Source: Paralithodes platypus
Taxonomy: Eukaryota; Arthropoda; Malacostraca; Decapoda; Lithodidae
Length of the DNA: 64,000 bases
Reading direction: 5' to 3'
Assembly: GCA_032716605.1 (NCBI GenBank)
Contig: CM064530.1
Span: 8,231,150-8,295,149 of the forward strand
Positions 21,909 through 29,384 of the stretch are shown one piece after another. The notes beneath the pieces were generated by a model. That model searched no databases. It saw only the letters and a program-made list of their open reading frames with translations, and was not told the DNA's origin. The position numbers were made by a program, and so were the translations under genes. The stretch's first letter is position 1; the number at the start of each line of letters is the position of its first letter.

Positions 21909-22478
21909 TGTATATATACTGTATATCTATAATAATATGATTATTGGACAAAAAATGATTTCAATTTTCTTACGAGGAGGGGGAATCAAATATATGTATT
22001 AACATAAGTGGGGAATGATTTGGAAAAGGTTGGGAACCCCTGTCTTAGAGGAACAAGACTGTCTGCACCGAAACTAACAATAGTGGCAGACATGAACGAT
22101 GAGGTAGCAGTGGCAGAGAGTTGCATCAGGATGTAACTGGATTGAGGTAGCATAGTATAGAGTCTAGGATTAGATTAGTATCTGATATTTGTAGTAGTAG
22201 TAGCAGTAGTATTGAGGTTATGCTCACTTTTGTCATTTTTGTTTTGCAATATATTTTAGTTTGTCCCCTGGCTAACAAAAACACCTTCTCAGACTTCATT
22301 GAAACTAAACCTGTACTTTCAGGTTGATGGTGCTTGGAACAACTCCCAGAAGTCAGAGGATTGCCACTTGTGGAACACGTGCTGCACTGTCGTCCAAGAT
22401 GGCAAACTGGTCAATGGAAACTGTACGGACCTCCTACCTTACCTGTGTCAGAGGGAAGCTCCATCTACATGCGGGTGA
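12400..22478 (+). CDS. Secreted C-type-lectin-like protein, four exons
   Basis: Joined exons 12400-12499, 18428-18586, 21129-21226 and 22323-22478 give 513 nt, a 170-residue protein plus stop, with intron phases 1, 1 and 0 matching at every join. Residues 1-25 are a hydrophobic signal peptide ([15 protein letters not shown]...), with cleavage likely near TS-VP. The rest resembles a CTLD: GGYCYW, a TFDQAVVKC helix, [15 protein letters not shown], and the terminal C...DLLPYLCQ block. Twelve cysteines after the signal peptide imply an extended disulfide set. The Ca/sugar EPN or QPD motif and WND are not present, so sugar binding is doubtful. A TATA-like ATAATAAT lies about 60 bp upstream of the start, and AATAAA is at 22487-22492. 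The secreted immune or adhesion role is inferred from the family. Introns are packed with mobile elements. Additional exons cannot be excluded. Confidence 0.8.
12516..12570. mobile_element. M3 terminal fragment in intron 1
   Basis: TTAACCTCTTCTGTTCCGGT matches the M3 left terminus, 16 bp after the exon 1 donor. No right end is found nearby. Confidence 0.45.
12562..12691 (+). pseudogene. Decayed partial duplicate of exon 1 interrupted by (GT)n
   Basis: TAGTGTCG.GAGT.ACCAT..TGT aligns with the exon 1 start region (about 12381-12424) at roughly 33 of 44 positions. GGCTAGTGTT near 12681 matches the later part of exon 1 (about 12430). The middle has become a (GT)n tract. No start or splice function is retained. 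Confidence 0.45.
12598..12681. repeat. (GT)n microsatellite in intron 1
   Basis: Interrupted GT/TCTGTG run of about 80 bp. Confidence 0.95.
12703..12815 (-). mobile_element. M1 fragment, minus orientation
   Basis: CTCTTAAATTACAGGCTCGC, the inverted core GCTCGCTATCGCTCGCC and the inverted left end (TCATGTGGAAATCAGCCCTTAA) are present. The middle and right parts are missing. Confidence 0.75.
12848..13110 (+). repeat. M6-like element end and GATCGT-rich block
   Basis: AAGGCTGCATCTCACACAGTACG at 12850 is a near-inverse of 15843-15872 (CACAGCCTT...). The interior has repeated GATCG and ATCGT words. It probably belongs to a dispersed element related to M6, whose ends are also (TTAA)GGC.GTGTCACACGAG. 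The outer boundary is uncertain. Confidence 0.4.
13229..13860. repeat. (GT)n with a TTGGTTGTGTATTATTTAG minisatellite, left part
   Basis: The phrase GGTTGTGTATTATTTAGTTT followed by ATATATATTGTGTG recurs near 13403, 13471, 13587, 13643, 13695, 13752 and 13806, separated by variable (GT)n. The array resumes at 14887 after the Ld LINE. Confidence 0.95.
13861..14884 (-). mobile_element. LINE family Ld, 5'-truncated, inserted in a (GT)n minisatellite
   Basis: The minus strand encodes the second half of a LINE reverse transcriptase. The block 14489-14857 has [15 protein letters not shown] and the FADDAKIM catalytic motif. The thumb and C-terminal block is at 13840-14438 ([39 protein letters not shown], then [11 protein letters not shown]). 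One frameshift near 14450 separates them. The protein is related to Le at 62391. Both boundaries fall in the same GT minisatellite, so the copy split one pre-existing array. Confidence 0.9.
14887..15085. repeat. (GT)n with TTGGTTGTGTATTATTTAG minisatellite, right part
   Basis: Continuation of the array at 13229-13860, with three more units near 14920, 14979 and 15019. Confidence 0.95.
15118..15192. repeat. (CACT)n/(CT)n/(GT)n compound microsatellite
   Basis: CACTCACTCACT passes into CTCTCTCT, then GTGTGT. Confidence 0.95.
15409..15478. repeat. (TA)n microsatellite, ~70 bp
   Basis: Uninterrupted TA dinucleotides. Confidence 0.99.
15480..15876 (-). repeat. CGT-rich dispersed repeat ending CACACAGCCTTAAGGC
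   Basis: High in TCGT, CGTG and ATCG words compared with its surroundings. Its right end is the inverse of the element end at 12848-12870. Possibly a second copy of the same M6-like family in opposite orientation. No ORF is conserved. Confidence 0.4.
15909..16127. mobile_element. M3 TTAA foldback element, complete
   Basis: Starts TTAACCCCTTCTGTACCGGT and ends GGTACTGGACGGGTTAA. The subterminal parts (TCTGGCAAATATTAGACGATTTTAT and ATCATCTAAATATAGCTAGAA) are also inverted relatives. The final TTAA (16124-16127) is shared with the next element. Confidence 0.85.
16124..16459 (-). mobile_element. M1 TTAA element, complete, minus orientation
   Basis: 336 bp between TTAA at 16124 and TTAA at 16456. 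Ends TTAAGGGGAGG and TCTCCCCTTAA. Contains the inverted core, an intact CCGGCCAAAGGCCGG hairpin and an ACATTTTTCGGTAGAAAAATGT hairpin. No ORF. It shares a TTAA with elements on both sides. Confidence 0.9.
16456..16857. mobile_element. Recombinant M1 element with two right-hand ends
   Basis: The left half is an inverted M1 right end (CTAGACCTCCATCAAG to TGGGGAAAAAACTCTTAATATC). The right half is a direct M1 right end starting at the core GGCGAGCGATAGCGAGCC. The outer ends are TTAAGGGGGTA and TACCCCCTTAA. The normal left end is absent. It shares its left TTAA with the previous element. Confidence 0.75.
16903..17138. mobile_element. M4 TTAA-bounded element, copy 1
   Basis: 236 bp from TTAACCCTTTCACGCAC to GTCATATATCGGAGAGGGTTAA, ends imperfectly inverted. 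Nearly identical to the copy at 33048-33282, including CGCAGAGGTTGCCAGATTAG. No ORF. Confidence 0.85.
17192..17522 (+). mobile_element. M1 TTAA element, complete (short subfamily)
   Basis: 331 bp, ends TTAAGGGGAGATTTCCAC and TAAACACCTCCCCTTAA. Core at about 17373. Shares its right TTAA with the next element, which is in opposite orientation. Confidence 0.9.
17519..17895 (-). mobile_element. M1 TTAA element, minus orientation, with internal 19-bp tandem repeat
   Basis: Begins at the TTAA shared with the previous element. Contains five copies of TGTTTCATGTATGTATTAT (17548-17645), the inverted core near 17763, and ends without a clear TTAA after GGGGCTAAACACATAC. Confidence 0.8.
17961..18318 (+). 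mobile_element. M1 TTAA element, complete (long subfamily)
   Basis: 358 bp, ends TTAAGGGGAGATGGG and CCCATCTCCCCTTAA, giving a longer inverted repeat than the short subfamily. Lies in intron 1, 110 bp before exon 2. Confidence 0.9.
18428..18586 (+). CDS. Lectin-like gene exon 2 (N-terminal CTLD)
   Basis: Acceptor TTCTCCTACCCCCAG ends at 18427. 159 nt encode [16 protein letters not shown], then [19 protein letters not shown]. The donor after 18586 is the weak GTTAGA. It is chosen because reading on hits an immediate stop and because phase 1 matches exon 3. Confidence 0.8.
18672..18728. repeat. (AC)n microsatellite before SINE
   Basis: About 57 bp of CA repeats ending exactly at the SINE 5' end. 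Confidence 0.97.
18729..19180 (+). mobile_element. tRNA-Val(CAC)-derived SINE, copy 1
   Basis: 18729-18799 folds as a tRNA: GCCCG/CGGGC acceptor, A-box TAGCCTAGTAGGT, anticodon stem CTCGT/ACGAG with loop CTCACAC (anticodon CAC, valine), and B-box GGGTTCAATCC. A central region (CCTAGCTGTAAATAGGTACC) and a 3' tail follow. The tail (GGAGGCGGGAAATAACGAGC, then CACTCCCGCAATACAACTAG) matches the 3' end of LINE Le. Transcription by RNA polymerase III and retrotransposition by Le are inferred. A second copy is at 48106. Confidence 0.9.
19222..19429 (-). mobile_element. M1 TTAA element, 5' part deleted, minus orientation
   Basis: Ends at CCCATCTCCCCTTAA (19426-19429), with the inverted core GCTCGCTATCGCTCACC and the ACATTTTTCGATAGAAAAATGT hairpin. 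The other end is missing. Confidence 0.85.
19490..19645 (-). mobile_element. tRNA-like dispersed repeat K, minus copy
   Basis: The minus strand reads GTATCC....GGCCGAGTGGTCACGG (A-box of Leu/Ser type), then GGGTTCGAATCCTG (B-box) and GGATAC, so the tips of an acceptor stem pair. Homology to 20500-20645 extends ~60 bp upstream of the tRNA-like part. That argues for a repeat rather than a functional tRNA gene. Confidence 0.6.
19665..20415. repeat. 20-bp satellite (ACTCTTTTACTTCAACCATA), about 37 units
   Basis: Head-to-tail 20-mers with mainly CCATAA/CCGTAA alternation and few indels (near 19840 and 20208-20280). The array starts at a poly(T) run. Confidence 0.98.
20500..20645 (+). mobile_element. 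tRNA-like dispersed repeat K, plus copy
   Basis: Inverted partner of 19490-19645 on the other side of the 20-bp satellite. It has the same A-box (GGCCGAGTGGTTACGG), B-box (GGGTTCGAATCCTGG) and GTATCC/GGATAC ends. Confidence 0.6.
20768..21103. mobile_element. M2 TTAA element ending 25 bp before exon 3
   Basis: A palindromic M2 copy with GCTTGTATCCATTCGGCCCC and its mirror near 21033, a core variant GGCGAGCAATAGCGAGCC, and right end GGGCCCCCTTAA at 21103. The left TTAA is degenerate. Confidence 0.8.
21129..21226 (+). CDS. Lectin-like gene exon 3
   Basis: Acceptor CCCTTTCCCCCTGCCAG ends at 21128 and donor GTATGT starts at 21227. 98 nt encode [11 protein letters not shown]... [12 protein letters not shown] when joined to exon 2. 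Three cysteines. Confidence 0.8.
21235..21450. repeat. Degenerate GATGGTGATAGTAGT trinucleotide-type repeat
   Basis: TAGTAG, GATGGTGATAG and GATGATGG words dominate about 215 bp in intron 3. The open frames through it are compositional. Confidence 0.85.
21655..22041. mobile_element. Possible hAT-like remnant containing (TA)n
   Basis: The right side reads AAAAGGTTGGGAACCCCTG, resembling hAT inverted-repeat termini. On the left is CAGGGGTCAC at 21659, only partly complementary. (TA)n at 21848-21906 is inside. Weak support. Confidence 0.3.
22323..22478 (+). CDS. Lectin-like gene exon 4 (C-terminal CTLD, stop)
   Basis: Acceptor CCTGTACTTTCAG ends at 22322. 51 codons encode [20 protein letters not shown]... 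ending [16 protein letters not shown], with TGA at 22476-22478. The final LLPYLC matches the end of CTLDs. AATAAA is at 22487-22492. Confidence 0.8.
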   Translation, partial: VDGAWNNSQKSEDCHLWNTCCTVVQDGKLVNGNCTDLLPYLCQREAPSTCG

Positions 22479-22486
22479 ACAAAGGG

Positions 22487-22492
22487 AATAAA
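22487..22492 (+). terminator. Candidate polyadenylation signal of the lectin-like gene
   Basis: AATAAA 9 bp after the stop codon. The 3' UTR would be very short before LINE Lc sequence begins at about 22525. Confidence 0.45.
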
Positions 22493-22524
22493 AAGGAGTT
22501 CCAAACTGCAACTCACCTATTGAT

Positions 22525-22795
22525 CCTTACGGGGCAGCTTACTAATTACATCAATCAGTGTTTATCAGAGCTCTCTCAGTGCATACCCCCTCCCTTGTGG
22601 CAAGTGCGAGGCACCCACCTTTCAACACAGCCCCATTCCTATTCTGTCCAGCTCTCCAACCCAAGAAGTAGCAGTTTATCAGTCTTTCTTCAAATTAACA
22701 ACTGAGCTCTGGAACTCTCTTCCTCAATAAATCGTTCCTTCATCCTATGACTTAAACGGCTTTAAACTGTGTGTCCAGGCATTTTGACCCCAACG
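22525..22795 (+). mobile_element. Old diverged LINE Lc 3' fragment
   Basis: SQCIPPPLWQVRGTHLSTQPHSYS resembles the Lc C-terminus at 23710-23790, followed by a diverged equivalent of ELWNSLP and the CCAGGCATTTTGACCCCAAC end. Immediately upstream of a better-preserved Lc copy. Confidence 0.75.
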
Positions 22796-22894
22796 TCTGT
22801 TTTTATTTTCTTTGGTTTTCTTCATATTTATTCCAGCCTTGATAGTTTTTAGTGTGATATGCTTCAGTAGTTGTATTTGCTTACATGGTAGTGT

Positions 22895-24046
22895 ACTACC
22901 CTCCTTCGGTTTCTATCCCTCCATCTGTGCCTTTGTCTCTAATTTCCTTTCCGGCCGTTCCATAGCTGCGGTTGTGGACGGCCATTGTTCACTTCCTCAC
23001 CCTATAAACTCCGGTGTTCCTCAGGGCTCTGTCCTATCTCCTATTCTCTTTCTAATTTTTATAAATGATCTCCTTAACTGTACCTTAATTCCCATCCATT
23101 CATACGCAGACGACTCAACCTTACACTACTCCATTAGTTTTTCAGAACGCCCCAGCCAGCAGTCCCTCAACGACAAACGTAATGAAGCCATAGAACTCTT
23201 AAATTCTGATCTAAATACTATTTCCAATTGGGGCAGAGAAAACCTTGTTAACTTTAATGCTTCCAAAACCCAATTTCTCCATCTATCTACCCGTCAGGAT
23301 CTCCCAGCGGACTATCCCTTATTCTTCAACAATACAAAAATCAACCCTTCATCTTCTCTCAATATTCTTGGTGTCTCTTTTTCTTCTGCTCTCATTTGGA
23401 AGGACCATATTACCAGTCTTGCTAAGGCAGCCTCCCAGAAGCTGGGTGTGCTCAACCGCCTTAGGGGGTTCTTTTCCCCTGCACAGCTTCTTGCTCTGTA
23501 CAGGGGCATAGTGCGCCCTTGTATTGAGTATTGTTCACATGTGTGGGGAGGTTCCTCTCACACCGCTCTCCTAGACAAAGTTGAAAGGAAGGCCTTTCGT
23601 ATCATTAACTCCCGTCCACTCACCAACTCTCTGCAATCTCTCTCTCTCCGCCGCAATGTTGCATCTCTCTCGCTATTCTATCGCTACTATAATAATCAGT
23701 GTTCCTCAGAGCTATCCCAGTGCATACCACCTCCTTTACGTAGGGCACGTGGTACCCGTCTTGCAACTCAATCCCACCCCTACTCTGTGCAACTCTCCAA
23801 CCCAAGAGTGAAACGTTACTCTCAAACTTTCTTCTACTCAACATCTGAGCTCTGGAACTCTCTCCCAGAATCAGTCTTTCCCTCTTCCTATGACTTAAAT
23901 TGCTTCAAGCTCCGTGTGTCCAGGCATTTTGGCTCGAACGTCCCTTGATTTTGGCCCTGTCACTCTTTCAACTATGGGGGAGGCACTCGCTATAGGCAGT
24001 TATGCCTTTTGCCTCCCTCAATCACATAGAAAAAAAAAAAAAAAAG
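22895..24046 (+). mobile_element. LINE family Lc, 5'-truncated, with poly(A) tail
   Basis: An open frame to 23948 encodes the RT palm, thumb and C-terminus: SFLSGRSIAAVVDG, SGVPQGSVLSPILFLIFINDLL, the catalytic YADDST block, NILGVSF, RPCIEYCSHVWGGSS, and the C-terminal RHFGSNVP. The 3' UTR contains an imperfect stem-loop and a 15-A tail at 24030-24044. The N-terminal fingers and the endonuclease are missing. The family resembles Jockey/RTE-like arthropod elements. The frame from the catalytic core to the stop is intact. Confidence 0.9.
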
Positions 24047-24172
24047 TATTATTGACTGATAAGCTTCTGTTGATCTCAAAACAACTTCTATATTTTGTGA
24101 GGCAGCAGACGACGCTAGCTTGTAAACATTCCTTATTTTGTATTGTATATATTAACTCTAATAGTTATTGTA

Positions 24173-24504
24173 TTAAAGGGAGATTTCCACTTGAGGGATT
24201 TTTTCCTTTACCCCTTTCTCTCATGTTTAGCCCCATTGCTATTGAGATTTTAAGATGTTCGCCCCATTAGTTTGGCGATTTTAAGAACTTTCACCCCATT
24301 TGTCACTTTTAAGACCTTTCGTGCCATTTAGGTGTCGATTTTTTCCTGGCGAGCGATAGCGAGCCTGTAATTTAAGAAGAACCGGCCTTTGGCCGGGACA
24401 TTTTTCTACCGAAAAATGTACAAATTTATCGTGAAAGGGGATCAAGGGGGTGTAATTTCAAGTTTGATGGAAATCTAGGAAACACACTAAATACTTCCCC
24501 TTAA
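24173..24504 (+). mobile_element. M1 TTAA element, complete (short subfamily)
   Basis: 332 bp, ends TTAAAGGGAGATTTCCAC and ATACTTCCCCTTAA. Shares TTAA 24501-24504 with the following M6 element. Confidence 0.9.
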
Positions 24505-24718
24505 GGCGGTGTCATACGAGTTATTTTTCCGTCAATTTTTATGGGCAATTGTTTTATGGCAGCTTCAAAATACAAGTTCCATAAGAATTAACCTACCTAA
24601 AAAAACCTAATGTCGATCTAGTTTCCGATTCACAATGCAACAACATCCCTAAATATCACCAGAAAACGCTTGCTCATGGAAAATCGACGGAAAACGCGCT
24701 CGTGTGACACTGGCTTTA
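24501..24718. mobile_element. M6 TTAA element, copy 1
   Basis: Ends TTAAGGCGGTGTCATACGAG and CTCGTGTGACACTGGCTTTA form an inverted repeat of about 18 bp. No ORF. Confidence 0.75.
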
Positions 24719-24834
24719 GGGATCCTGCTGTAGCTATATATAGATCAGTCATTTTTGCTGTTGCTAGCATGATCTTGTAGTAACTTTTGACTGATAAACT
24801 TTGATTGAAGCAAACAAAAAAATCCCCCCCCTAA

Positions 24835-25052
24835 TTAAGCCGCTGTCACACGAGAGCCTTTTCCGTCACTTTTCCATGAGCAAGTTTGTTCTCGTATTAT
24901 TTCAGGACTTTTTCGCACTGGTATCGGAAACTAGACTGAAGGTAGATTATGTTAGGCGGTTGAATTCAGATACAGTGTAATTTGTTGCGCTTTCAGACCA
25001 TAATTGCCCGTAAAAAAAATGCTCGAAAAAGCGCTCGTGTGACTCGGATGGT
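24835..25052. mobile_element. M6 TTAA element, copy 2
   Basis: TTAAGCCGCTGTCACACGAG at the left and GCGCTCGTGTGACTCGGATG at the right. Same length as copy 1 and the same interior themes (CCGTCA, CATGAGCAAG, inverted). Confidence 0.75.
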
Positions 25053-25305
25053 AGTACTGGTGCTCCTGACTGAACACTAAGCCTACGAGTGTCACATTCT
25101 CAACTTTGTATAGCTTTAGTATCTGATATTATTTGTATTATCTTCACTAGTTTACGTTAACCCTTTCATGGTAATGGTTTAATGCTTTATTCTAGTTTCA
25201 CTGGGGTTTGTTTTGAATACATTCCTTTTTATGAAGAATGTAAAATATGTGTGCTTCACGAATTCTATATATATTTCATATAAGTAAATATAGTAGTAAA
25301 GATTC

Positions 25306-25882
25306 TGTCACATTGAGTCGGATTATTGAAGTGTTTAATTATGGTTTAGTAGGTTTCGTTTATTTTCCTGTATATTATTTGGTCCATATGATCCTTTTGA
25401 ATCCTGTATAAAGAATAAGGGTTCAAAAGATTCATTTGAATATTAGGAAATTTCCTCTATTTAGGGTTCAAATCAGTTCATTATATTCTGTTCATTAGTT
25501 ACTTATTCATGATGTATGTTAGTTTTTTTTCAATATGCAAGGCGAACATTAATAATGGAACAGGGTATAAATAGAGCCAGATCGCAGTGGTCAGGCAGAT
25601 TACTGATAGACACAGAGCTATTAAGACCTCCTGGATACTCTTACATCGAAGAAGCCCTGTGAAGAAACTTTGTGAATTCCAAGATTGGTGACTATTGTGT
25701 CTTAAGAACTATTGAAGAAGGACTGCTGTGCTATATAGCAGTTCTAATGAGAATATGTGTTTACTCAAGTACTGTAAATATTGTAAATACAACCTAGTTA
25801 AGGATAATATATTGTACATAATTATGTTACGTGAATTGTTTTGCTCAATCCGTACCTTCAACATATGAACGTCCGTGTGACA
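25306..25882 (+). mobile_element. Probable solo LTR
   Basis: 577 bp opening TGTCACA and closing TGTGACA, with a good TATA box (TATAAATAG at about 25565) and the transcribed part rich in short direct repeats. This is LTR-like architecture of Gypsy or BEL type. No matching target duplication is seen (GATTC against ACGAG), and no second LTR or pol region is present. Confidence 0.5.
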
Positions 25883-25891
25883 ACGAGATAT

Positions 25892-26265
25892 TTAAGGGGA
25901 CATGGGCCGGTTTTCTGGACCACTTTCTCCCTTATGTTTAGCCCCATTAGTTTTCAGATGTTAAGATGTTTACCCGATTAGTTAGTCGATTTTAAGACGT
26001 TTCGCCCCATTTCTTCGTCAATATTTATACCTTACGTGCTATTTAGGTGTAGATTATTTCCCTGGCGAACGACAGTGAGCCTGTAATGTTGGAAGAACCG
26101 GCCTTCGGCCGGGAAATTTTTCTACCGAAAAATGTCCAAATTAATCTAGAAGGGGGATCCAATGGATATGTTTTGGTTTTAAATTTGAAGGAGGTCTAGG
26201 GAGGAAACTAGAAAAATAATAAATACATGCAAAAATCGCCCAAAAAGTGAACCATCCCCCCTTAA
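25892..26265 (+). mobile_element. M1 TTAA element, complete (long subfamily)
   Basis: 374 bp, ends TTAAGGGGACATGGGCCGG and ACCATCCCCCCTTAA. Core variant GGCGAACGACAGTGAGCC. Lies 10 bp after the LTR. Confidence 0.85.
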
Positions 26266-26403
26266 CGTATGACCTGGGATTGTGTGAGGGAAGATACGGT
26301 AATCATCATCTAATGTGCCTAAAGTGACACTAGGTAATATCATATAACTCAATATGTACTGAAAAGTGAGTAATAACAGTTTAACGGAGACAATCCAGTG
26401 AAT

Positions 26404-26692
26404 TCATTTTTTTATTTTTTTATTTATTTTTCCTATATTCCAACTACTCCCTCTCGGGCATAGGCTGATAGCCTTTACACTCTACCGCTGAACACGGTGA
26501 GGCCCGTGAGGTCTTGCTCCAGTCTAGGGAGTGAGACATGCGGAGCTTCACGACGGCTCGAAGCAACTCCATCTCAGAAGCTGCTCCGCCTCTGTGCTTT
26601 ACAGTCTCATCCCCCAGGCTCGGACCCTCACTCTCAGAACGCCACCTATTGAGCAATTAACTCACTAGGCATTGCCCCCCTGTAGCATATTT
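26404..26692 (-). mobile_element. Possible tRNA-derived SINE with A-rich tail
   Basis: On the minus strand, an A-box-like TGCCTAGTGAGTT and a B-box-like GGTCCGAGCC lie about 45 bp apart near the start. The element ends in an AAATAAAAAAATAAA tail (26404-26430 as T-rich on the plus strand). Only one copy is in this window, so boundaries are tentative. Confidence 0.5.
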
Positions 26693-26825
26693 TTGAATAT
26701 GGGAATATTCATACAATGCTATTTAATCAGGGAACAATGAGGGTATTTATTTGGCATTTCGGTGTGCTAAGGTAATGCACTGAAACTACAGCACAAATTC
26801 CATCCCAATAATATCTTCCCATTGA

Positions 26826-26894
26826 CATATTGGGATTCGAACCCGGGTCCATTGGATTACCAGTCCACTGGCAAGACCACTCCGCCACACCTTG
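26826..26894 (-). tRNA. Degenerate tRNA-like sequence
   Basis: The minus strand has A-box TGGCGGAGTGGT, an anticodon-like stem TGGA/TCCA with loop CTGGTAA, and B-box GGGTTCGAATCCC. The acceptor stem does not pair, and it is fused directly to a broken LINE. More likely a SINE head or pseudo-tRNA than a working gene. Confidence 0.35.
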
Positions 26895-27560
26895 TGTCAT
26901 CAGCAAAAGACGACACTGTACGGTGTCTGGTGTTGGTATCTATGTCGCAAATTAGTATGAGGAACAGAAGGGGTGCTAGCACTGTTCCTTGGGGCACTGA
27001 GCTTTTGACATCCGAAGGCTCAGAAGTGACTTGGTTTACTGCTACCGATTGTTTTCGGTTTACGAGGAAATTGTATATCCACCGTCCGATTTTCCCAGTT
27101 ATACCTTTTGCTTTCAGTTTGTGGGCTATTATACCATGGTCACATTTATCAAATGCCTTAGCAAAATCGGTGTAAATGACATCCACGTTTTTCTTTTCTT
27201 CTAGCGCTTTAAGAATTTTGTCATAGTGTTCCAAAAGTTGTGAGAGACATGATCTTCCCGCTCTGAACCCATGTTGACCGGTGTTGTGTAGTTCATTTGT
27301 CTCCATGAATGTTGAAATTTTGCTTCGCAGGACTCGCTCGAAAACTTTAATGATGTGAGAGGTTAGAGCTACCGGGCGGTAGTTTTTTGGTAGTGCTTTA
27401 CTCCCTCCTTTATGCAGTGGGGCAATTATTGCGTTTTTCAAGCTATCTGGTATGTCACCAGTGTCTAGACTCCTTCTCCACATTATAGCCAGGGGTTTTG
27501 AGAGGTTTTCCTTACATTTTTTCATTAGGATCGAATTCCATGAGTCCGGGCCTGGTGCCG
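26895..27560 (-). mobile_element. LINE family Lb, reverse-transcriptase fragment
   Basis: The minus strand encodes an unbroken RT segment: SAPGPDSWN, KNYRPVALT, the first catalytic Asp in VIYTDFAKAFDK, SSVPQGTVLAPLLFL, and the FADDT box at the very end. It stops abruptly after FADDT, at the tRNA-like sequence, and at the other side runs into an 80-bp minisatellite. No endonuclease or thumb region. The best copy of the family that includes 281-1200. Confidence 0.9.
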
Positions 27561-27775
27561 AGTGGGTATGTAACTGTGCGTAGCTGTGTGTTATTAGGAG
27601 TGTTTTGTAATTATATTTATGAACGTATTTCATTGTATGTGTATGTAACTGTGCGTAGCTGTGTGTTATTAGGAGTGTTTTGTAATTATAGTTATGAACG
27701 AATTTCATTGTATGTGTATGGGTGTGTATGTAACGGTGCGTAGTTGTGTGTTATTAGTAGTGTTTTGTAATTTAC
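27560..27775. repeat. ~80-bp minisatellite, about 3 units
   Basis: GTATGTAACTGTGCGTAGCT followed by GTGTTATTAGGAGTGTTTTG recurs near 27568, 27645 and 27727. Begins at the broken 5' side of the Lb fragment. Confidence 0.9.
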
Positions 27776-28285
27776 CCAAGTACAAATGCGACCTACAGTA
27801 GATGTGTGTGAATTTGTATTTTGTTTTTGTGTGCATTGTTTTCTGTTGTCCCTATTCTGGCTCTGTCATGGATTCCCTTAAGTTATTAAACAGATATTAA
27901 CCATTTCCAGTGATCTTGAAAAAATATTAATTCTTATGTGATATAGCTACTTTTACCTTGCATTGCTTTAGTAAATGTATATAGTTATTTATTTTTCCAC
28001 TTGTATATTTTTCTGATAATCATAGTGCATTATATATTCTTATTGCTTGTCCTGAAGAGACTGATTTTATTGTTACATTATATAATACTTAAGTTAATTA
28101 AACTAAGAATTTTTAATCTAGTTTTCCTTGAACCTGGATATGTTGAGTGTGTTCTGACATCAGTTCTGAATTTCATATTTAACCTATTGTTTGTGTCATT
28201 TCACCTCGCCCATAAACATAACAATGTATAGTCGTGATGGGAAATATTTGACAGCAACTCTTAGTAAACAAGCAGAAGGTGAGCA
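27776..28285. other. AT-rich unassigned DNA
   Basis: No gene, tandem repeat or known element is recognised. Confidence 0.5.
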
Positions 28286-28401
28286 TTAAGGGGAGACGGT
28301 CGTTTTTCTGGTCCCCTTTCTCCCTCGTGTTTAGTCTCATTATTTTTTAGATTTTTAGACGTTCGGCCCATTTGTTTGGCGATTTTAAGACCTTTCGTCC
28401 C

Positions 28402-28456
<55 letters not shown>

Positions 28457-28536
28457 CTATATACAGTATATAGACCCCCCAAAAAATAAAAATAAAAAAT
28501 AAAATAAATAAAATAAAATAAACACTGTCTCCTTAA
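28286..28536 (+). mobile_element. M1 TTAA element with the core replaced by (TA)n
   Basis: Ends TTAAGGGGAGACGG and CTGTCTCCTTAA. The left third is normal, but the middle including the core is lost and replaced by ~50 bp of TA repeat (28405-28454). Confidence 0.8.
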
Positions 28537-28699
28537 CCAGAATTAATAATACGTCATCATGCTAAGAGGGTCAACACACACACTTTAAGAGTATACTTTT
28601 TGTTACAATAAAGTCCCAGTGTCCCGGTACTGAGAGGGTATGAATGGGGTAAAAAACGTATATCCCGGTACTGAAGGGGTATAACAAACGTATATCCCT

Positions 28700-28935
28700 T
28701 TTACATACCCTTTTACATATCTTTTACATACCGTACCCTTTAACATATCTTTTACACACCTTTTTACATGCCTTTTACATACCTTTTACATCCCTTTACA
28801 TATCTTTTACATACCTTTACATACTTTTACATACCTTTTAACACACATTTGTACATACCGTACCTTTTTCACATACTTATAGCGTTTACATACCAGTTTA
28901 AATATTTGTTTGCATAGCCTTTTAACACCCTTCAT
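28700..28935. repeat. Degenerate ~11-bp repeat (CCTTTTACATA)
   Basis: TTTTACATACC and variants run head to tail about 18 times with frequent indels. Confidence 0.8.
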
Positions 28936-29077
28936 TTTGTTTACATCGAACACACCCCCTCAAGGAATTATTATCAATTTCAAGTTAAAATTTCAGCTGA
29001 CCTCAAAACCGAAACAAAACAGTATTAGGGAGTGTCTCTAATGGGAGTAGTGGATAAAAATACATATGTAATAAATT

Positions 29078-29140
29078 AATGGTAGAGAGAGAGAGAGAGA
29101 GAGAGAGAGAACACATGCACAACCCCTCTCTCTCTCTCTT
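29078..29140. repeat. (GA)n followed by (CT)n
   Basis: GAGAGA tract, then a CTCTCT tract after a short spacer, capable of forming a hairpin. Confidence 0.9.
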
Positions 29141-29249
29141 CTCATCCCCACCACTCCTACTTCCCAACCAAACTCTCACCTTTCCTTGCTATTAAATCAT
29201 CCCCCCCCCCACCCCCGTTTATATTGGCGATAATAAGTGGATTCACCGC

Positions 29250-29365
29250 ATTCAAGTGTCGATTTCTTTTTGGGTGAGCGAGAGAGAGCCTGTAACTTCA
29301 AAGAAATCGTCTTCGGCCGGGACATTATTCAATCGAAAAATGTAAAAATTGTACGTGAAGTGAGT
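29250..29365 (+). mobile_element. M1 internal fragment
   Basis: Contains TTCAAGTGTCGATTTC, a decayed core (GAGCGAGAGAGAGCC), CTTCGGCCGGGACAT and a GAAAAATGTAAAAAT region. No termini. Confidence 0.65.
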
Positions 29366-29384
29366 CTGGGTTGGCATTTATTAT

